Source: Glycomyces salinus (GTDB lineage Bacteria > Actinomycetota > Actinomycetes > Mycobacteriales > Micromonosporaceae). Taken from it: a DNA stretch of 64,000 nucleotides. Made by a program: the position numbers and the translations under genes. The notes beneath the pieces are model-generated. The model did no database searches and was not told the origin of the DNA. It was given only the letters and a program-made list of their open reading frames with translations. Location of the stretch: contig NZ_JAELXW010000003.1 in the NCBI RefSeq assembly GCF_016428645.1, positions 124,001 through 188,000 of the forward strand, given 5' to 3'. Below, in pieces: positions 7,880 to 15,566 of this stretch. Each line of letters opens with the position of its first letter. Position 1 is the stretch's first letter.

Positions 7880-8761
7880 ATGGGAATGAAAGATCGTCTG
7901 GGTCGTGTCGCCCAGAAGGCCAAAGAGGTCGGCGACCAGGTGAAGGAAGAGGCAGTCGGGGCCAGGGAGGGGGCCCGGGCAGCCGCGCAGGCTCGCGTGG
8001 ACTCGGCCAAGGAGGCGGTCGCGGGTAGAACCGACGCCACCTTGCAGCGGGCCGGTTCAGCGGCCGGCTCGATGAAGAACAGATTCGACGACCTCGACCT
8101 GGAGACCCTGCTCAGCCGCCTGCCCGTCCCGGCCTCGCCGGTGACCGAGGACTGGCGGTTCAGCCTCTCCAAGATCGTCACGTCCGGCGAGAAGCCCCCG
8201 AGAGGCACCGGACTGCTCCTGCGGCAACTGGACCGCTTCGGCGCCATCGACATCGGCCCCAAGGAGGTCGGCTTCGACGACACGACGGCCAAGTGGGACA
8301 AGATCAAGGCGATCCGCACCCGCGACCTCGACGGGATCATCGAGCAGCTCGTGTCCGAGACCATGGCCGAGGACATCGCCGGCTACCTGCCGCCCGTCCC
8401 CGGTCGCGGCTGGGCCGTCGAGAAGGCCACCTCCATCATCTTCACCCTCTACGCCCTCACCGCCGAGCAGGCCCTGCGTGACCCCGATACCGCGAAGCGC
8501 CAGTACGTCAGCGAGATCGAGTACAAAGGCTGGATCCGCACCAAGGAGGCCGCCACCGGGCTGTTCACCGGCCCGTGCATGGCGCTGGTGCCGGGCCTGG
8601 ACGACCTGTTCAGGGCCGAGTCCGGCCGCCGCGGCATCCCGATCGAGGCGGCCCCCTCGACCGTTATCGAGAGCGCCGAGAGCCGCGCCGAATGGCTGCG
8701 CGAGAAGCAGTCGGCGATCCTGGCCCGCCGCGAGCGGACCCGCAAGGAGATCGAGTACTAG
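7880..8761 (+). CDS. Hypothetical cytosolic protein with Ala/Lys-rich N-terminal helix
   Basis: The product has 293 residues. Residues 1-65 form a repetitive amphipathic helix (GRVAQKAKEVGDQVKEEAVG..., AGSAAGSMKN), as in late-embryogenesis-like or apolipoprotein-like helices. The rest (about 70-293) is a mixed globular region with no motif I recognise. There is no signal peptide; one moderately hydrophobic helix lies near 180. ATG 7880 has no clear ribosome binding site, and a second ATG two codons on is possible. The gene follows the YbaB pair after 56 bases. Its TAG stop shares a CTAG with the convergent oxidoreductase gene. Confidence 0.6.
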   Translation: MGMKDRLGRVAQKAKEVGDQVKEEAVGAREGARAAAQARVDSAKEAVAGRTDATLQRAGSAAGSMKNRFDDLDLETLLSRLPVPASPVTEDWRFSLSKIVTSGEKPPRGTGLLLRQLDRFGAIDIGPKEVGFDDTTAKWDKIKAIRTRDLDGIIEQLVSETMAEDIAGYLPPVPGRGWAVEKATSIIFTLYALTAEQALRDPDTAKRQYVSEIEYKGWIRTKEAATGLFTGPCMALVPGLDDLFRAESGRRGIPIEAAPSTVIESAESRAEWLREKQSAILARRERTRKEIEY

Positions 8762-9750
8762 AGGGGGCGGGTCTCGCCCGGGTAGTGCAGGCCGATCTGC
8801 TTGCGCGCCTCGTCCATGATCTCCATGACCTCGATAGTGGACGAGGGAGGGACCAGGGTCGACTCGAGCCGACCCTGTTTGAGCGCTCTATGGACCTCCA
8901 GGGCCTCGTGCACGTAGCCGTGGCCCACGTACGGGGCCTCGAATTCGCGAGGCTGCTCGCCGTACCGCTCCAGTGTGTACCCGCTGGGGCGGTACGCGTA
9001 GTCGTTGAGCCGGATGCGGCCCTCGGTGCCGGAGATGGTGACCTCGTCGGCCGCTCCGCCGATGATCGAGCAGGACAGCTGCGCGATCGCGTTCGGATAC
9101 CGCAGCGTCAGCGCCGTGTACTCGTCCACGCCCTCGGGGGACATCATCGACTCGGCGTGTACCGACTCGGGGACGCCCAGCGCCAAGTGCGCCAGCGTGA
9201 TCGGGTAGATCCCGAGGTCGAGCAGCGCGCCGCCGGCGAGCTCGGGGTTGCGGAGGCGGTGCTCGGGAGGGAACGGGCCGGGCAGCGCGTAGTTGCCGTG
9301 CACGGCGATCACGTCGCCGATCATGCCGTCCTTGATCGCGCGGCGCATCTCCCGGATGGCAGGGTTGCACCGGGTCCACATGGCTTCCATGAGGAACCGC
9401 TGATGCTCTTTGGCCACGGTGAACATCGTGCGGACCTGGCTGGCGTTGTAGGCGAACGCCTTCTCGCACAGCACGTGCTTGCCGGCCTCGAGCAGCTGGA
9501 TGGTCGGGATGTAGTGGTGGGAGTGCGGAGTCGCGACGTAGACGATGTCGACTTCATCGTCCTGGGCAAGCGCTTGTACCGAGTCCCATGCGTGCGGGAT
9601 CCGGTACTTCTCGGCGAAGGCGGCCGCGCGTTCGGCCGAACGAGACGCGACCGCCGTGACTTTGCAATCGTCCAGGAGGGCAAGATCTTCTACATAGGTC
9701 GAAGCAATGTTGCCGGTCGCCAGGATTCCCCATCGGATCGGTTCAACCAT
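8758..9750 (-). CDS. Gfo/Idh/MocA family NAD(P)-dependent oxidoreductase
   Basis: The product has 330 residues, a normal length for the family. The N-terminal Rossmann fold starts with IRWGILATGNIASTYV, then CKVTAVASRS and a D-E-V-D-I-V-Y-V-A-TPHSHH strand. CEKAF is the counterpart of the EKP catalytic block, and GGALLDLGIYPI is the D-x-G-x-Y/H type motif of this superfamily. ATG 9750 is used. GTG four codons upstream is possible, and neither has a strong ribosome binding site. The substrate cannot be told from sequence; many relatives act on sugars, inositols or dihydrodiols. It ends convergently with 7880-8761, and no operon partner is visible. Confidence 0.85.
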   Translation of the reverse strand: MVEPIRWGILATGNIASTYVEDLALLDDCKVTAVASRSAERAAAFAEKYRIPHAWDSVQALAQDDEVDIVYVATPHSHHYIPTIQLLEAGKHVLCEKAFAYNASQVRTMFTVAKEHQRFLMEAMWTRCNPAIREMRRAIKDGMIGDVIAVHGNYALPGPFPPEHRLRNPELAGGALLDLGIYPITLAHLALGVPESVHAESMMSPEGVDEYTALTLRYPNAIAQLSCSIIGGAADEVTISGTEGRIRLNDYAYRPSGYTLERYGEQPREFEAPYVGHGYVHEALEVHRALKQGRLESTLVPPSSTIEVMEIMDEARKQIGLHYPGETRPL

Positions 9751-9931
9751 GGACGTAAGCACATCACAACTTCCGGGGATCGTCAACACGGGGCCTATCG
9801 TGACAATCCTCGCGATGAGGGTAAATTGCCGGACGAGTCGCGTACGCCGTGTAACCGGATGTCTGTGATCTGCGACGGGAGGCGATTCGCGACCGGACCG
9901 GGCGCCGAGGTGGCTATGGCACCATGACCAG

Positions 9932-10555
9932 ATGCTGCAAGGTTCCCTCAAACAAGCCCGCAGGCTGCTGCTGGCCGCCGGAGCGGGCGCGGCGCTGGCG
10001 CTGTCGGCCGCCGGCCCGGCCTCGGCCCACGCGGCCATGGTGGGCTCCGACCCCGAGGACGGGGCGACCGTGGAGACGGCTCCGGCTTCGGTCTCGGCGA
10101 CGTTTTCCGAAATTCTCGACGGGCCTTCCACAGAGATCGCCGTGACCGGACCCGACGGCGAGGTCATCGACGCCGGTGACGCCGAGTACGACGGCGACAC
10201 CTTCTCCCAGCCGATGCTCTACACCGTTCCCGGCGAGTACACGGTGGCCTTCCGGGTCATCTCCGAGGACGGCCACCGCGTCGACGGCTCGGTGGCCTTC
10301 ACCGTCGAGGACATCCCCGACGACCTGCTGGCGGCCACCGCCTCCGAGCCGACCGGCGAGGAGGAGACGACCGAGCGGGCCGAGGCCCCGGCCGACGATG
10401 AGGCCACCGGAGACGACGCCGAAGCCACGGAGGCCTCCGAGGCCGGCGACTCGGGCAGCGGCGCGCTCATCGCCTCGATCCTGCTCGGAGCTCTGGTCCT
10501 CGTGGTCGCCGGCGTCGTGGTGGTCAAGCTCGTGAACCGCAGGAAGAACGCCTAG
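9932..10555 (+). CDS. CopC-domain exported protein with C-terminal membrane anchor
   Basis: The product has 207 residues. A signal peptide (RRLLLAAGAGAALALSAAGPASAHA) places a His directly at the predicted mature N-terminus. The CopC beta-sandwich follows (GSDPEDGATVETAPASVSATFSE, then YTVAFRVISEDGHRVDGSVAFTV), with a second conserved His in the SEDGHRVDG motif. These are the usual copper(II) ligands of CopC/YobA proteins. An acidic Thr/Ala-rich linker leads to a single C-terminal transmembrane helix and a basic tail, so the domain is tethered to the outer face of the membrane. It likely takes part in copper handling. No CopD partner is adjacent. Two overlapping ATGs (9924, 9932) exist, and 9932 gives the right frame. 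Confidence 0.85.
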   Translation: MLQGSLKQARRLLLAAGAGAALALSAAGPASAHAAMVGSDPEDGATVETAPASVSATFSEILDGPSTEIAVTGPDGEVIDAGDAEYDGDTFSQPMLYTVPGEYTVAFRVISEDGHRVDGSVAFTVEDIPDDLLAATASEPTGEEETTERAEAPADDEATGDDAEATEASEAGDSGSGALIASILLGALVLVVAGVVVVKLVNRRKNA

Positions 10556-10598
10556 CGGCGGCGCGGAACGCCTCTGTCGACTTCGCGACAAAAGCCGG

Positions 10599-11012
10599 TC
10601 AGGGGCAGTTGACCCACTCGTCGGTGCCGTCGGTGAAGAACTGGTGCTTCCAGATCGGCAGGCGGGCCTTCACCTCGTCGACCAGGTCGGCGCAGGCGTC
10701 GAATGCCTCCTTGCGGTGGTCGGCCGACACCGCGGCGACCAGGGCCGCGTCGCCGATCTCCAGGTCGCCGATCCGGTGCGACACCGCCACCGCCCGCACG
10801 CCCCGGCGCGCGGCGATCTCCTCGGCGATCTCGCGCAGGATCGGCTCGGCAGAAGGGTGGCCCTCGTAGTGCAGGGCCCCCACGCCCCGGCCGCGGTCGT
10901 GGTCCCTGACGTTGCCCGAGAACGTCACGACCGCTCCGGCCTGGTCGATCGCCGCCGCGCGTTCGTGTTCGGCGACCTCGATCGCGGTCTCTTTGACCTC
11001 GGCGCGGATCAT
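10599..11012 (-). CDS. moaE: Molybdopterin synthase catalytic subunit MoaE
   Basis: The product has 137 residues, matching MoaE. It forms the large subunit of molybdopterin synthase, which converts cPMP to molybdopterin using sulfur from MoaD. Visible motifs are VTFSGNVRDHDRGRGV, ALHYEGHPSAE, VSHRIGDLEIGD and the C-terminal KARLPIWKHQFFTDGTDEW, which carries the catalytic lysines of the family. Its start overlaps the moeA stop by 4 bases (ATGA), placing it last in the moaC-mog-moeA-moaE operon. No moaD is in the window. Confidence 0.92.
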   Translation of the reverse strand: MIRAEVKETAIEVAEHERAAAIDQAGAVVTFSGNVRDHDRGRGVGALHYEGHPSAEPILREIAEEIAARRGVRAVAVSHRIGDLEIGDAALVAAVSADHRKEAFDACADLVDEVKARLPIWKHQFFTDGTDEWVNCP

Positions 11013-12169
11013 GCGCTCACCCCCGGAATCGTCACCAGCGGAACGGTCTGCCCGGCCTTGGCCTCGGCGCCCGGCGCGATGACGGCGAACCCGGCCGCCC
11101 GCGCCAGTCCGCGCAGCATCGCCGAGCCGTGGTGGCCCAGGCGACGACCGGAGCGGTCGACCAGCGACAGGTGCGTGAAGTCGCCGCGGCCGGGAACGTC
11201 CTGGGACACGGTGATCTCGCCCAGTTCGGGCAGCGACAGGCCGCGCAGCCCCGCCAGGAGCGGTACGACGAGGCTGATCAGGGCGATCACCGCCGACTGC
11301 GGGTTGCCCGGAAGCCCGGCGATGAAGCGCCCTTCGTCGGTGCGCGCCAGCAGCATCGGGAAGCCGGGGCGCACTGCCACGGAGTTGATGATGTAGCTCG
11401 CGCCGACCAGCTTCAGCGCGGCGTGCAGGTGGTCGACCGGGCCGACCATGGTGCCGCCGGTGGTGCACACCAGATCGGCCGTCTCCAGTCCCTCTCGCAG
11501 CGCGCGCACGTGCTCGTCGAGGGTGTCGGCGACCGGTCCGATCGGTTCGGGCGAGGTGGATCCGGCGGCGGCCAGCAGGTGGGGCACCATCGGTCCCAGC
11601 GAGTCGCGGACGCGCCCGTCGCGGGAGGGCCCGGAGGTCAGCAGCTCATCGCCGAAGACGACCATGCCCGCTCGCGGTTTCCGGTAGGCATCCAGGGACG
11701 CCTGCCCGGCAGCGGCGGCCAAGCCGAGCACGGGCGGCGTGATGCGCGTCCCGGCCGGGATCAGCTCCTCGCCGAGCTTCGCCTCCTCGCCCGCCTCGCG
11801 CCATTCCCGGTCCGGATCCCCGTCGATCAACTCGCCCCGGACGTCAGTGTGCTCGAGACGGATGATGCCTTCGCAGCCCTCGGGCACCTGTGCGCCGGTT
11901 GCGATCTTGACTGCGTCACCGGTACCCATCGGTGCGGGGACGGCACCGGCCAAGGCCGCCTCGCCGGTGACGATCCACGGACCGGAGCCGGCCACCGCCC
12001 AGCCGTCCACGGCCGAGGTCGGGAACGCCGGTAGGTCGGAGGCGGCGACGACCGGTGCGGCCAGGGCCGAACCGAGCGCCGCTTCGAACCCGGTCGTCTC
12101 CGGGTTCGGACGGGCCTCGTATCCGGCCTGCCAGGCGGTCGCGCGGGCCTCGGCCCAGTCGATCGGCAT
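11009..12169 (-). CDS. moeA: Molybdopterin molybdenumtransferase MoeA
   Basis: The product has 386 residues. ATG 12169 is the start because it overlaps the upstream mog stop (TGATG). MoeA inserts molybdate into adenylylated molybdopterin. Domains in order are: an N-terminal region with LPAFPTSAVDGWAV (the S-A-x-DG motif), a beta domain, the MogA-like domain (about 175-300) with VCTTGGTMVGPVDHLH, the GLPGNPQSAV loop, and a C-terminal beta barrel. It is somewhat shorter than E. coli MoeA (411) but complete in motifs. It is third in the Moco operon. Confidence 0.92.
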   Translation of the reverse strand: MPIDWAEARATAWQAGYEARPNPETTGFEAALGSALAAPVVAASDLPAFPTSAVDGWAVAGSGPWIVTGEAALAGAVPAPMGTGDAVKIATGAQVPEGCEGIIRLEHTDVRGELIDGDPDREWREAGEEAKLGEELIPAGTRITPPVLGLAAAAGQASLDAYRKPRAGMVVFGDELLTSGPSRDGRVRDSLGPMVPHLLAAAGSTSPEPIGPVADTLDEHVRALREGLETADLVCTTGGTMVGPVDHLHAALKLVGASYIINSVAVRPGFPMLLARTDEGRFIAGLPGNPQSAVIALISLVVPLLAGLRGLSLPELGEITVSQDVPGRGDFTHLSLVDRSGRRLGHHGSAMLRGLARAAGFAVIAPGAEAKAGQTVPLVTIPGVSA

Positions 12170-12660
12170 CAGGTCTCCCTCTCGTGATCGCCGTCGCGCA
12201 GTTGCGAGACGGCGTGCTCGAGCAGGTCCGGCGTGAGGACGGTGAGGGCGTCCTTGGCCGCGCCGGTCGACCCGGCCAGGTTGACGATCAGGGTCCTGCG
12301 CGCCACGCCGCAGATGCCGCGCGACAGCGCCGCGTGCGGAGTCTTGGCGAGCCCGGCGGCGCGGACGGCCTCGGCAATGCCGGGCACCTCGTAGTCGACG
12401 ACGCGGTTGGTCATCTCGGGGGTGAGGTCCTTCGAGGTCAGGCCGGTGCCGCCGGAGGTGACGACCAGGTCGTACCCGTCGTCGACGGCGTCGCGCAGTG
12501 CCTGCTCGACCTCGTCGCCGTCGTGGACCACGACCGGTCCGGCCACGTTGAAGTCGTGCGCGACGAACCCTTCGACCAGGATCGGCCCGGAGGTGTCCTC
12601 GTATACGCCGTCGGCGGCCCTGTTCGAGGCCACCACGACGACGATGCTTATCGGTGCCAT
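12169..12660 (-). CDS. Molybdopterin adenylyltransferase (MogA/MoaB family)
   Basis: The product has 163 residues. This family adenylylates molybdopterin before MoeA adds the metal. Motifs are VVVASNRAADGVYEDTSGPIL at the N-terminus, DLVVTSGGTGL (the T-S-GGTG substrate loop), TPEMTNRVVDYEVPGI and VNLAGSTGAAKDAL. Actinobacterial members are annotated either as MogA or MoaB, and sequence alone does not settle which, so no symbol is given. Its stop overlaps the moeA start, and its start lies 13 bases inside moaC. Confidence 0.88.
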   Translation of the reverse strand: MAPISIVVVVASNRAADGVYEDTSGPILVEGFVAHDFNVAGPVVVHDGDEVEQALRDAVDDGYDLVVTSGGTGLTSKDLTPEMTNRVVDYEVPGIAEAVRAAGLAKTPHAALSRGICGVARRTLIVNLAGSTGAAKDALTVLTPDLLEHAVSQLRDGDHERET

Positions 12661-13115
12661 TCGCCCGTCTTCCCTCCAAGCTTTTCTTCCACTCGGACAT
12701 CGGAGATCTGCGCGGCCGGATCGACCGCCTTGACCATGTCCACCAAGGTAAGTCCCGCCACCGACACCGCCGTCAGCGCCTCCATCTCGACCCCGGTGCG
12801 GTCGGCGGTCTTGACGCGCGCCTCGATGTCGACGCCGTCGTCGGTCACGGCCAGATCGACCTTCACGCCGCTGATCGCGATCGGATGGCACAGCGGCACC
12901 AGTTCCGGGGTCTTCTTCGCCGCCATGATCCCGGCGATCCGGGCCGTGGCCAGCGCATCGCCCTTGGCCAGGGAGTTCTCGCGCAGCGCCGCGACCACCT
13001 CCGGCGTGGTGCGCAGGCGGCCGGTCGCCCGCGCGGACCGGGCGGAGACGTCCTTGCCGGAGACGTCGACCATGCGGGCCTCGCCGTCCCGGTCGACATG
13101 CGTGAGGTCAGCCAT
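12648..13115 (-). CDS. moaC: Cyclic pyranopterin monophosphate synthase MoaC
   Basis: The product has 155 residues, the usual length. It catalyses the second half of cPMP formation from the MoaA product. Seen are the opening LTHVDRDGEARMVDVS, the KGDALATARIAGIMAAKKTPELVPLCHPI block and the DRTGVEMEALTAVSVAGLTLVDMVKAVD block with the catalytic Asp/Lys residues. It is first in the operon moaC-mog-moeA-moaE, whose members all overlap. The start lies 72 bases... downstream is a 13-base overlap with mog; upstream, only 10 bases separate it from the TetR gene on the same strand, so read-through is possible. Confidence 0.92.
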   Translation of the reverse strand: MADLTHVDRDGEARMVDVSGKDVSARSARATGRLRTTPEVVAALRENSLAKGDALATARIAGIMAAKKTPELVPLCHPIAISGVKVDLAVTDDGVDIEARVKTADRTGVEMEALTAVSVAGLTLVDMVKAVDPAAQISDVRVEEKLGGKTGEWHR

Positions 13116-13125
13116 GCCCAGAAGT

Positions 13126-14343
13126 CTAGCCGCGGGGCGGGTCGGCGAGGAGGCCCTCGAGATGTGCGCGCAGTTCGGCGGCGATGTCGATCGAGTCCGG
13201 GTCGAAGAGCCACTGCACCTGGAGGCCGTCCCAGAGGGCGACGAACCACAGGCCCTCGTGTTCGGGGTCGCGGCCGGGCGCGAGCTCTCCGCTCGCCCGG
13301 AGTCGCTCGAAGGCGGCGACATGGTCGCGAATGGTCAGATCGAAACGGCGGGCGAAGTATTCGTGCGCGGGGTGGTCGGCGGCGGTGGCCTCGCACGACA
13401 GGACGGTGTAGAGCTCGATCAGGCCGGGGCGGGCATCGGCGGACCGGGCGTGCTCGATCATCTTGCGGAAGAACGCACGTGGAGGCAGCGCGGCCGTTTC
13501 ATCGTCGCAGGGGAGTTCGTCGCGTCGGGTCAGAACGGCCTCGAGGAGTTTCTCCTTCGAACCGAAGTGGTGCAGGATGGTGGACTTGGCGGTGCCGACC
13601 TTGTCGGCTATCTCGCTCAAGCTTGTGGCGGCGAAGCCGCGCTGCGCGAACAGCTCCATGGCGGCGGCGACGATGCGGGCGCGCTTCGCCCGCCCGGCGG
13701 CGTAGCCGGTCCGGTCGACCTCGGGCTTAGCGGCGGGAGCGACGGCGGATTCGGCGATATCGAGTGCGGAGCGGGCGGTCGACCCGCGTGTGCGAGAGAA
13801 GTAGTCGGCGAGTTCGCCGGGGATGTCGACGTCGTCGCGGTAGAGGGAGATGACCTGGAGTCCGTCCCAGGCGGCGACTACTCGAGCGGCGTCGCCGGCG
13901 TGGCCGACCCGGCGGTGGTATTCGCGCACCGACCGGTATCGACGTCGAAGGTGGTCGTGGGCTGGGTGCTCGGTGGCGGTGGCGGCTCCGATGAGCCCGG
14001 CGAACAGGGACACGTACCCGTCCTGGGTCGCGTTGCGGCGGGCGAGTCCGACCATCCACTCGTCGCTGCCGGGTGTGAAGCGATCGTCGGCCCAGGCGGC
14101 GTTGACGGCTTCCCAGCGGTGCAGCAACGCCATCAGCAGCTCGTCCTTGGAATCGAAGTAGCGCAGTACCGAGGCGTGGGAGATGCCCGCCCGGGCGGCG
14201 ATGGTTCGCAGTGAGACGGCACCGAATCCGTTGGCGGCGAACAACTCGTGGGCGACGTAGAGCAGTTGTTCGCGCCGGGCGCGACCGGGGGCGTAACGGC
14301 GCTGCTCTGCTCCGGCCACAGGCGGTCCTCTCGATGTCGGCAT
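13126..14343 (-). CDS. Double TetR-family transcriptional regulator (internally duplicated)
   Basis: The product has 405 residues, about twice a normal TetR protein. The first HTH is at about 24-74 (ELFAANGFGAVSLRTIAARA...SHASVLRYFDSKDELL) and the second at about 211-262 (ELFAQRGFAATSLSEIADKV...AKSTILHHFGSKEKLL). Each half also has its own ligand-binding domain ending in the same signature: AAWDGLQV...DIPGELADYF in the first, ALWDGLQV...DIAAELRAHL in the second. It is thus two complete TetR repressors fused head to tail. It is divergent from the 71-residue gene at 14489, with a mirrored operator between them, suggesting autorepression and control of that gene. ATG 14343 is the best start. Confidence 0.88.
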   Translation of the reverse strand: MPTSRGPPVAGAEQRRYAPGRARREQLLYVAHELFAANGFGAVSLRTIAARAGISHASVLRYFDSKDELLMALLHRWEAVNAAWADDRFTPGSDEWMVGLARRNATQDGYVSLFAGLIGAATATEHPAHDHLRRRYRSVREYHRRVGHAGDAARVVAAWDGLQVISLYRDDVDIPGELADYFSRTRGSTARSALDIAESAVAPAAKPEVDRTGYAAGRAKRARIVAAAMELFAQRGFAATSLSEIADKVGTAKSTILHHFGSKEKLLEAVLTRRDELPCDDETAALPPRAFFRKMIEHARSADARPGLIELYTVLSCEATAADHPAHEYFARRFDLTIRDHVAAFERLRASGELAPGRDPEHEGLWFVALWDGLQVQWLFDPDSIDIAAELRAHLEGLLADPPRG

Positions 14344-14385
14344 GGGAGGCCGATTGTATCGGTGCCGGTCGGCGGCGGCGCAATA

Positions 14386-14453
14386 AAAGATAACCACTCG
14401 GTCAGCTTTTGTGTTAGCTTTGACAATAGAAAGCTGACCGATCGGTTATCTTT
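14386..14453. promoter_or_regulatory. Mirrored double operator for the fused TetR regulator, with a promoter core inside
   Basis: Two 24-base arms (14386-14409 and 14430-14453) are inverted copies of one another, differing at 2 positions, with 20 bases between them. Each arm contains an 18-base pseudo-palindrome made of a GATAACC half-site and a GCTGACC half-site; in the right arm the centre is ACCGATCGGT. TTGACA (14420-14425) lies between the arms as a likely -35 for the rightward gene, so binding would block it. The match of two double-headed operators to a double-headed TetR is inference. Confidence 0.75.
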
Positions 14454-14488
14454 CTGATCGTCGAACGATAGAGACCACGGAGACCCCC

Positions 14489-14704
14489 ATGACAGGCTTC
14501 GAAGCCAGCGAGATCCGAGTGCCGCCCGTCAAGCGCCGCTGGACGGCCATCCTCAAGGTCGCGGCGCGCCTCGTGTCGCGGCGTCGCAAACGTGAGGTCG
14601 GTCTCATACCCGAACGCGAACCCGATCCTCGGCACTTCCAAGGGCCTACGCAGGTGGTCGGACCCAATTCCGTCACCTGGATCTATCTGCGCAACCACCT
14701 CTGA
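14489..14704 (+). CDS. Small basic protein (71 residues) divergent from the fused TetR gene
   Basis: ATG 14489 follows GGAGA with good spacing. The protein has a short polar start, a very basic stretch (about 15-37: KRRW...LVSRRRKR) that could form an amphipathic helix, and then a Pro-containing tail ending in NSVTWIYLRNHL. There are no cysteines, no clear transmembrane helix and no family I recognise. It is the only gene directly behind the double operator and is followed by its own terminator, so it appears to be the main regulated target. Membrane association through the basic helix is a guess. Confidence 0.6.
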   Translation: MTGFEASEIRVPPVKRRWTAILKVAARLVSRRRKREVGLIPEREPDPRHFQGPTQVVGPNSVTWIYLRNHL

Positions 14705-14717
14705 GCGAACGCTCCTT

Positions 14718-14751
14718 CAGCCCGCCGCCCGGGAGACCGGACGGCGGGCTG
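14718..14751 (+). terminator. Terminator hairpin after the 71-residue gene
   Basis: CAGCCCGCCG (14718-14727) pairs with CGGCGGGCTG (14742-14751) around a loop that can partly extend the stem. It starts 13 bases after the stop and ends shortly before the next gene at 14768. Confidence 0.7.
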
Positions 14752-14767
14752 TATTACGGTCGAGTCC

Positions 14768-15139
14768 GTGATCGAATGGCTCTACCTCACGGTGCAGGCC
14801 GCCGCGCTGGTCCTGGCAGCGTGGTTCTTCGTCGACACGGCGCGTTCCAAGCGGGTCAGGATGGCCAACGTCGTCGGCGTCGGCGCCCTCGAAGTGCTGC
14901 TGCTGGCCCAGCTCGTGACCGCGATAGTCGTGGTGCCGGGGGCCGCCGGCGACGGCAAGGCGCTGTTCTTCTCCTACCTGGTGACGACCCTCCTCGTGCC
15001 GGTCGCGGCCCTGTTCTGGGGCTCGATCGACCGCAGCAGGTGGGGCATCGGCACCGTCGCCGCCTCCTGCCTCATCGTGGCCGCGCTGATGCTGCGGCTC
15101 CACCAGATCTGGGAGCTGCAAATCGATGTCGTCGCCTGA
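14768..15139 (+). CDS. Small membrane protein (123 residues)
   Basis: GTG 14768 begins a protein with about four hydrophobic segments (LYLTVQAAALVLAAWFF; VVGVGALEVLLLAQLVTAIVV; LFFSYLVTTLLVPVAALFW; IGTVAASCLIVAALMLRL) and short polar loops. No catalytic motif is seen. It overlaps the next membrane-protein gene by 14 bases, so the two are probably co-translated and may form a complex. Small paired membrane proteins of this type are common in actinobacteria without known function. Confidence 0.7.
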   Translation: MIEWLYLTVQAAALVLAAWFFVDTARSKRVRMANVVGVGALEVLLLAQLVTAIVVVPGAAGDGKALFFSYLVTTLLVPVAALFWGSIDRSRWGIGTVAASCLIVAALMLRLHQIWELQIDVVA

Positions 15140-15566
15140 GACCGCGCCGCGCCGGCTCTCCTCGGGGTTCGGCCGCCTCATCGTGCTCGTCTACGTCGTC
15201 TTCGCCGTCTCCGCCGGGGTCCGCGCGGTCTACCAGGTGGCCACCAAGTTCGACCAGGCCCCGGTCAGCTACGCGCTCTCGACTCTCGCGGCCGCGATCT
15301 ACCTGGTCGCGGCCGCGGCGATCATCAAGGGCGCGGCCCATACCGCCCTGGCGGCGGTCACCGTCGAACTGGTGGGTGTCCTCGGCGTCGGCGCGCTGAG
15401 CTACGCGGTCCCAGACTGGTTCCCCGAAGCCTCGGTCTGGTCCCATTTCGGCACCGGCTACGGCCTGGTCCCCCTCGTCCTCCCGATGGCCGGTCTGATC
15501 TACCTGCTGCGCCGCCGCAGAGACGCGAACGGCGCGGCCCTCGACGCCGGGGGCCGCGCCGTGTAG
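15126..15566 (+). CDS. Small membrane protein (146 residues), partner of the preceding gene
   Basis: A short polar N-terminus (SSPETAPRRLSSGFG) is followed by four hydrophobic segments (LIVLVYVVFAVSAGVRAVY; LSTLAAAIYLVAAAAIIKG; ALAAVTVELVGVLGVGAL; GYGLVPLVLPMAGLIYLLRR) and a basic C-terminal tail. No motif or family was recognised. It is coupled by overlap to 14768-15139. Its last 67 bases overlap the convergent gene at 15500-16465; the shared C-terminal stretch is unlikely to be important in at least one of them. Confidence 0.7.
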   Translation: MSSPETAPRRLSSGFGRLIVLVYVVFAVSAGVRAVYQVATKFDQAPVSYALSTLAAAIYLVAAAAIIKGAAHTALAAVTVELVGVLGVGALSYAVPDWFPEASVWSHFGTGYGLVPLVLPMAGLIYLLRRRRDANGAALDAGGRAV

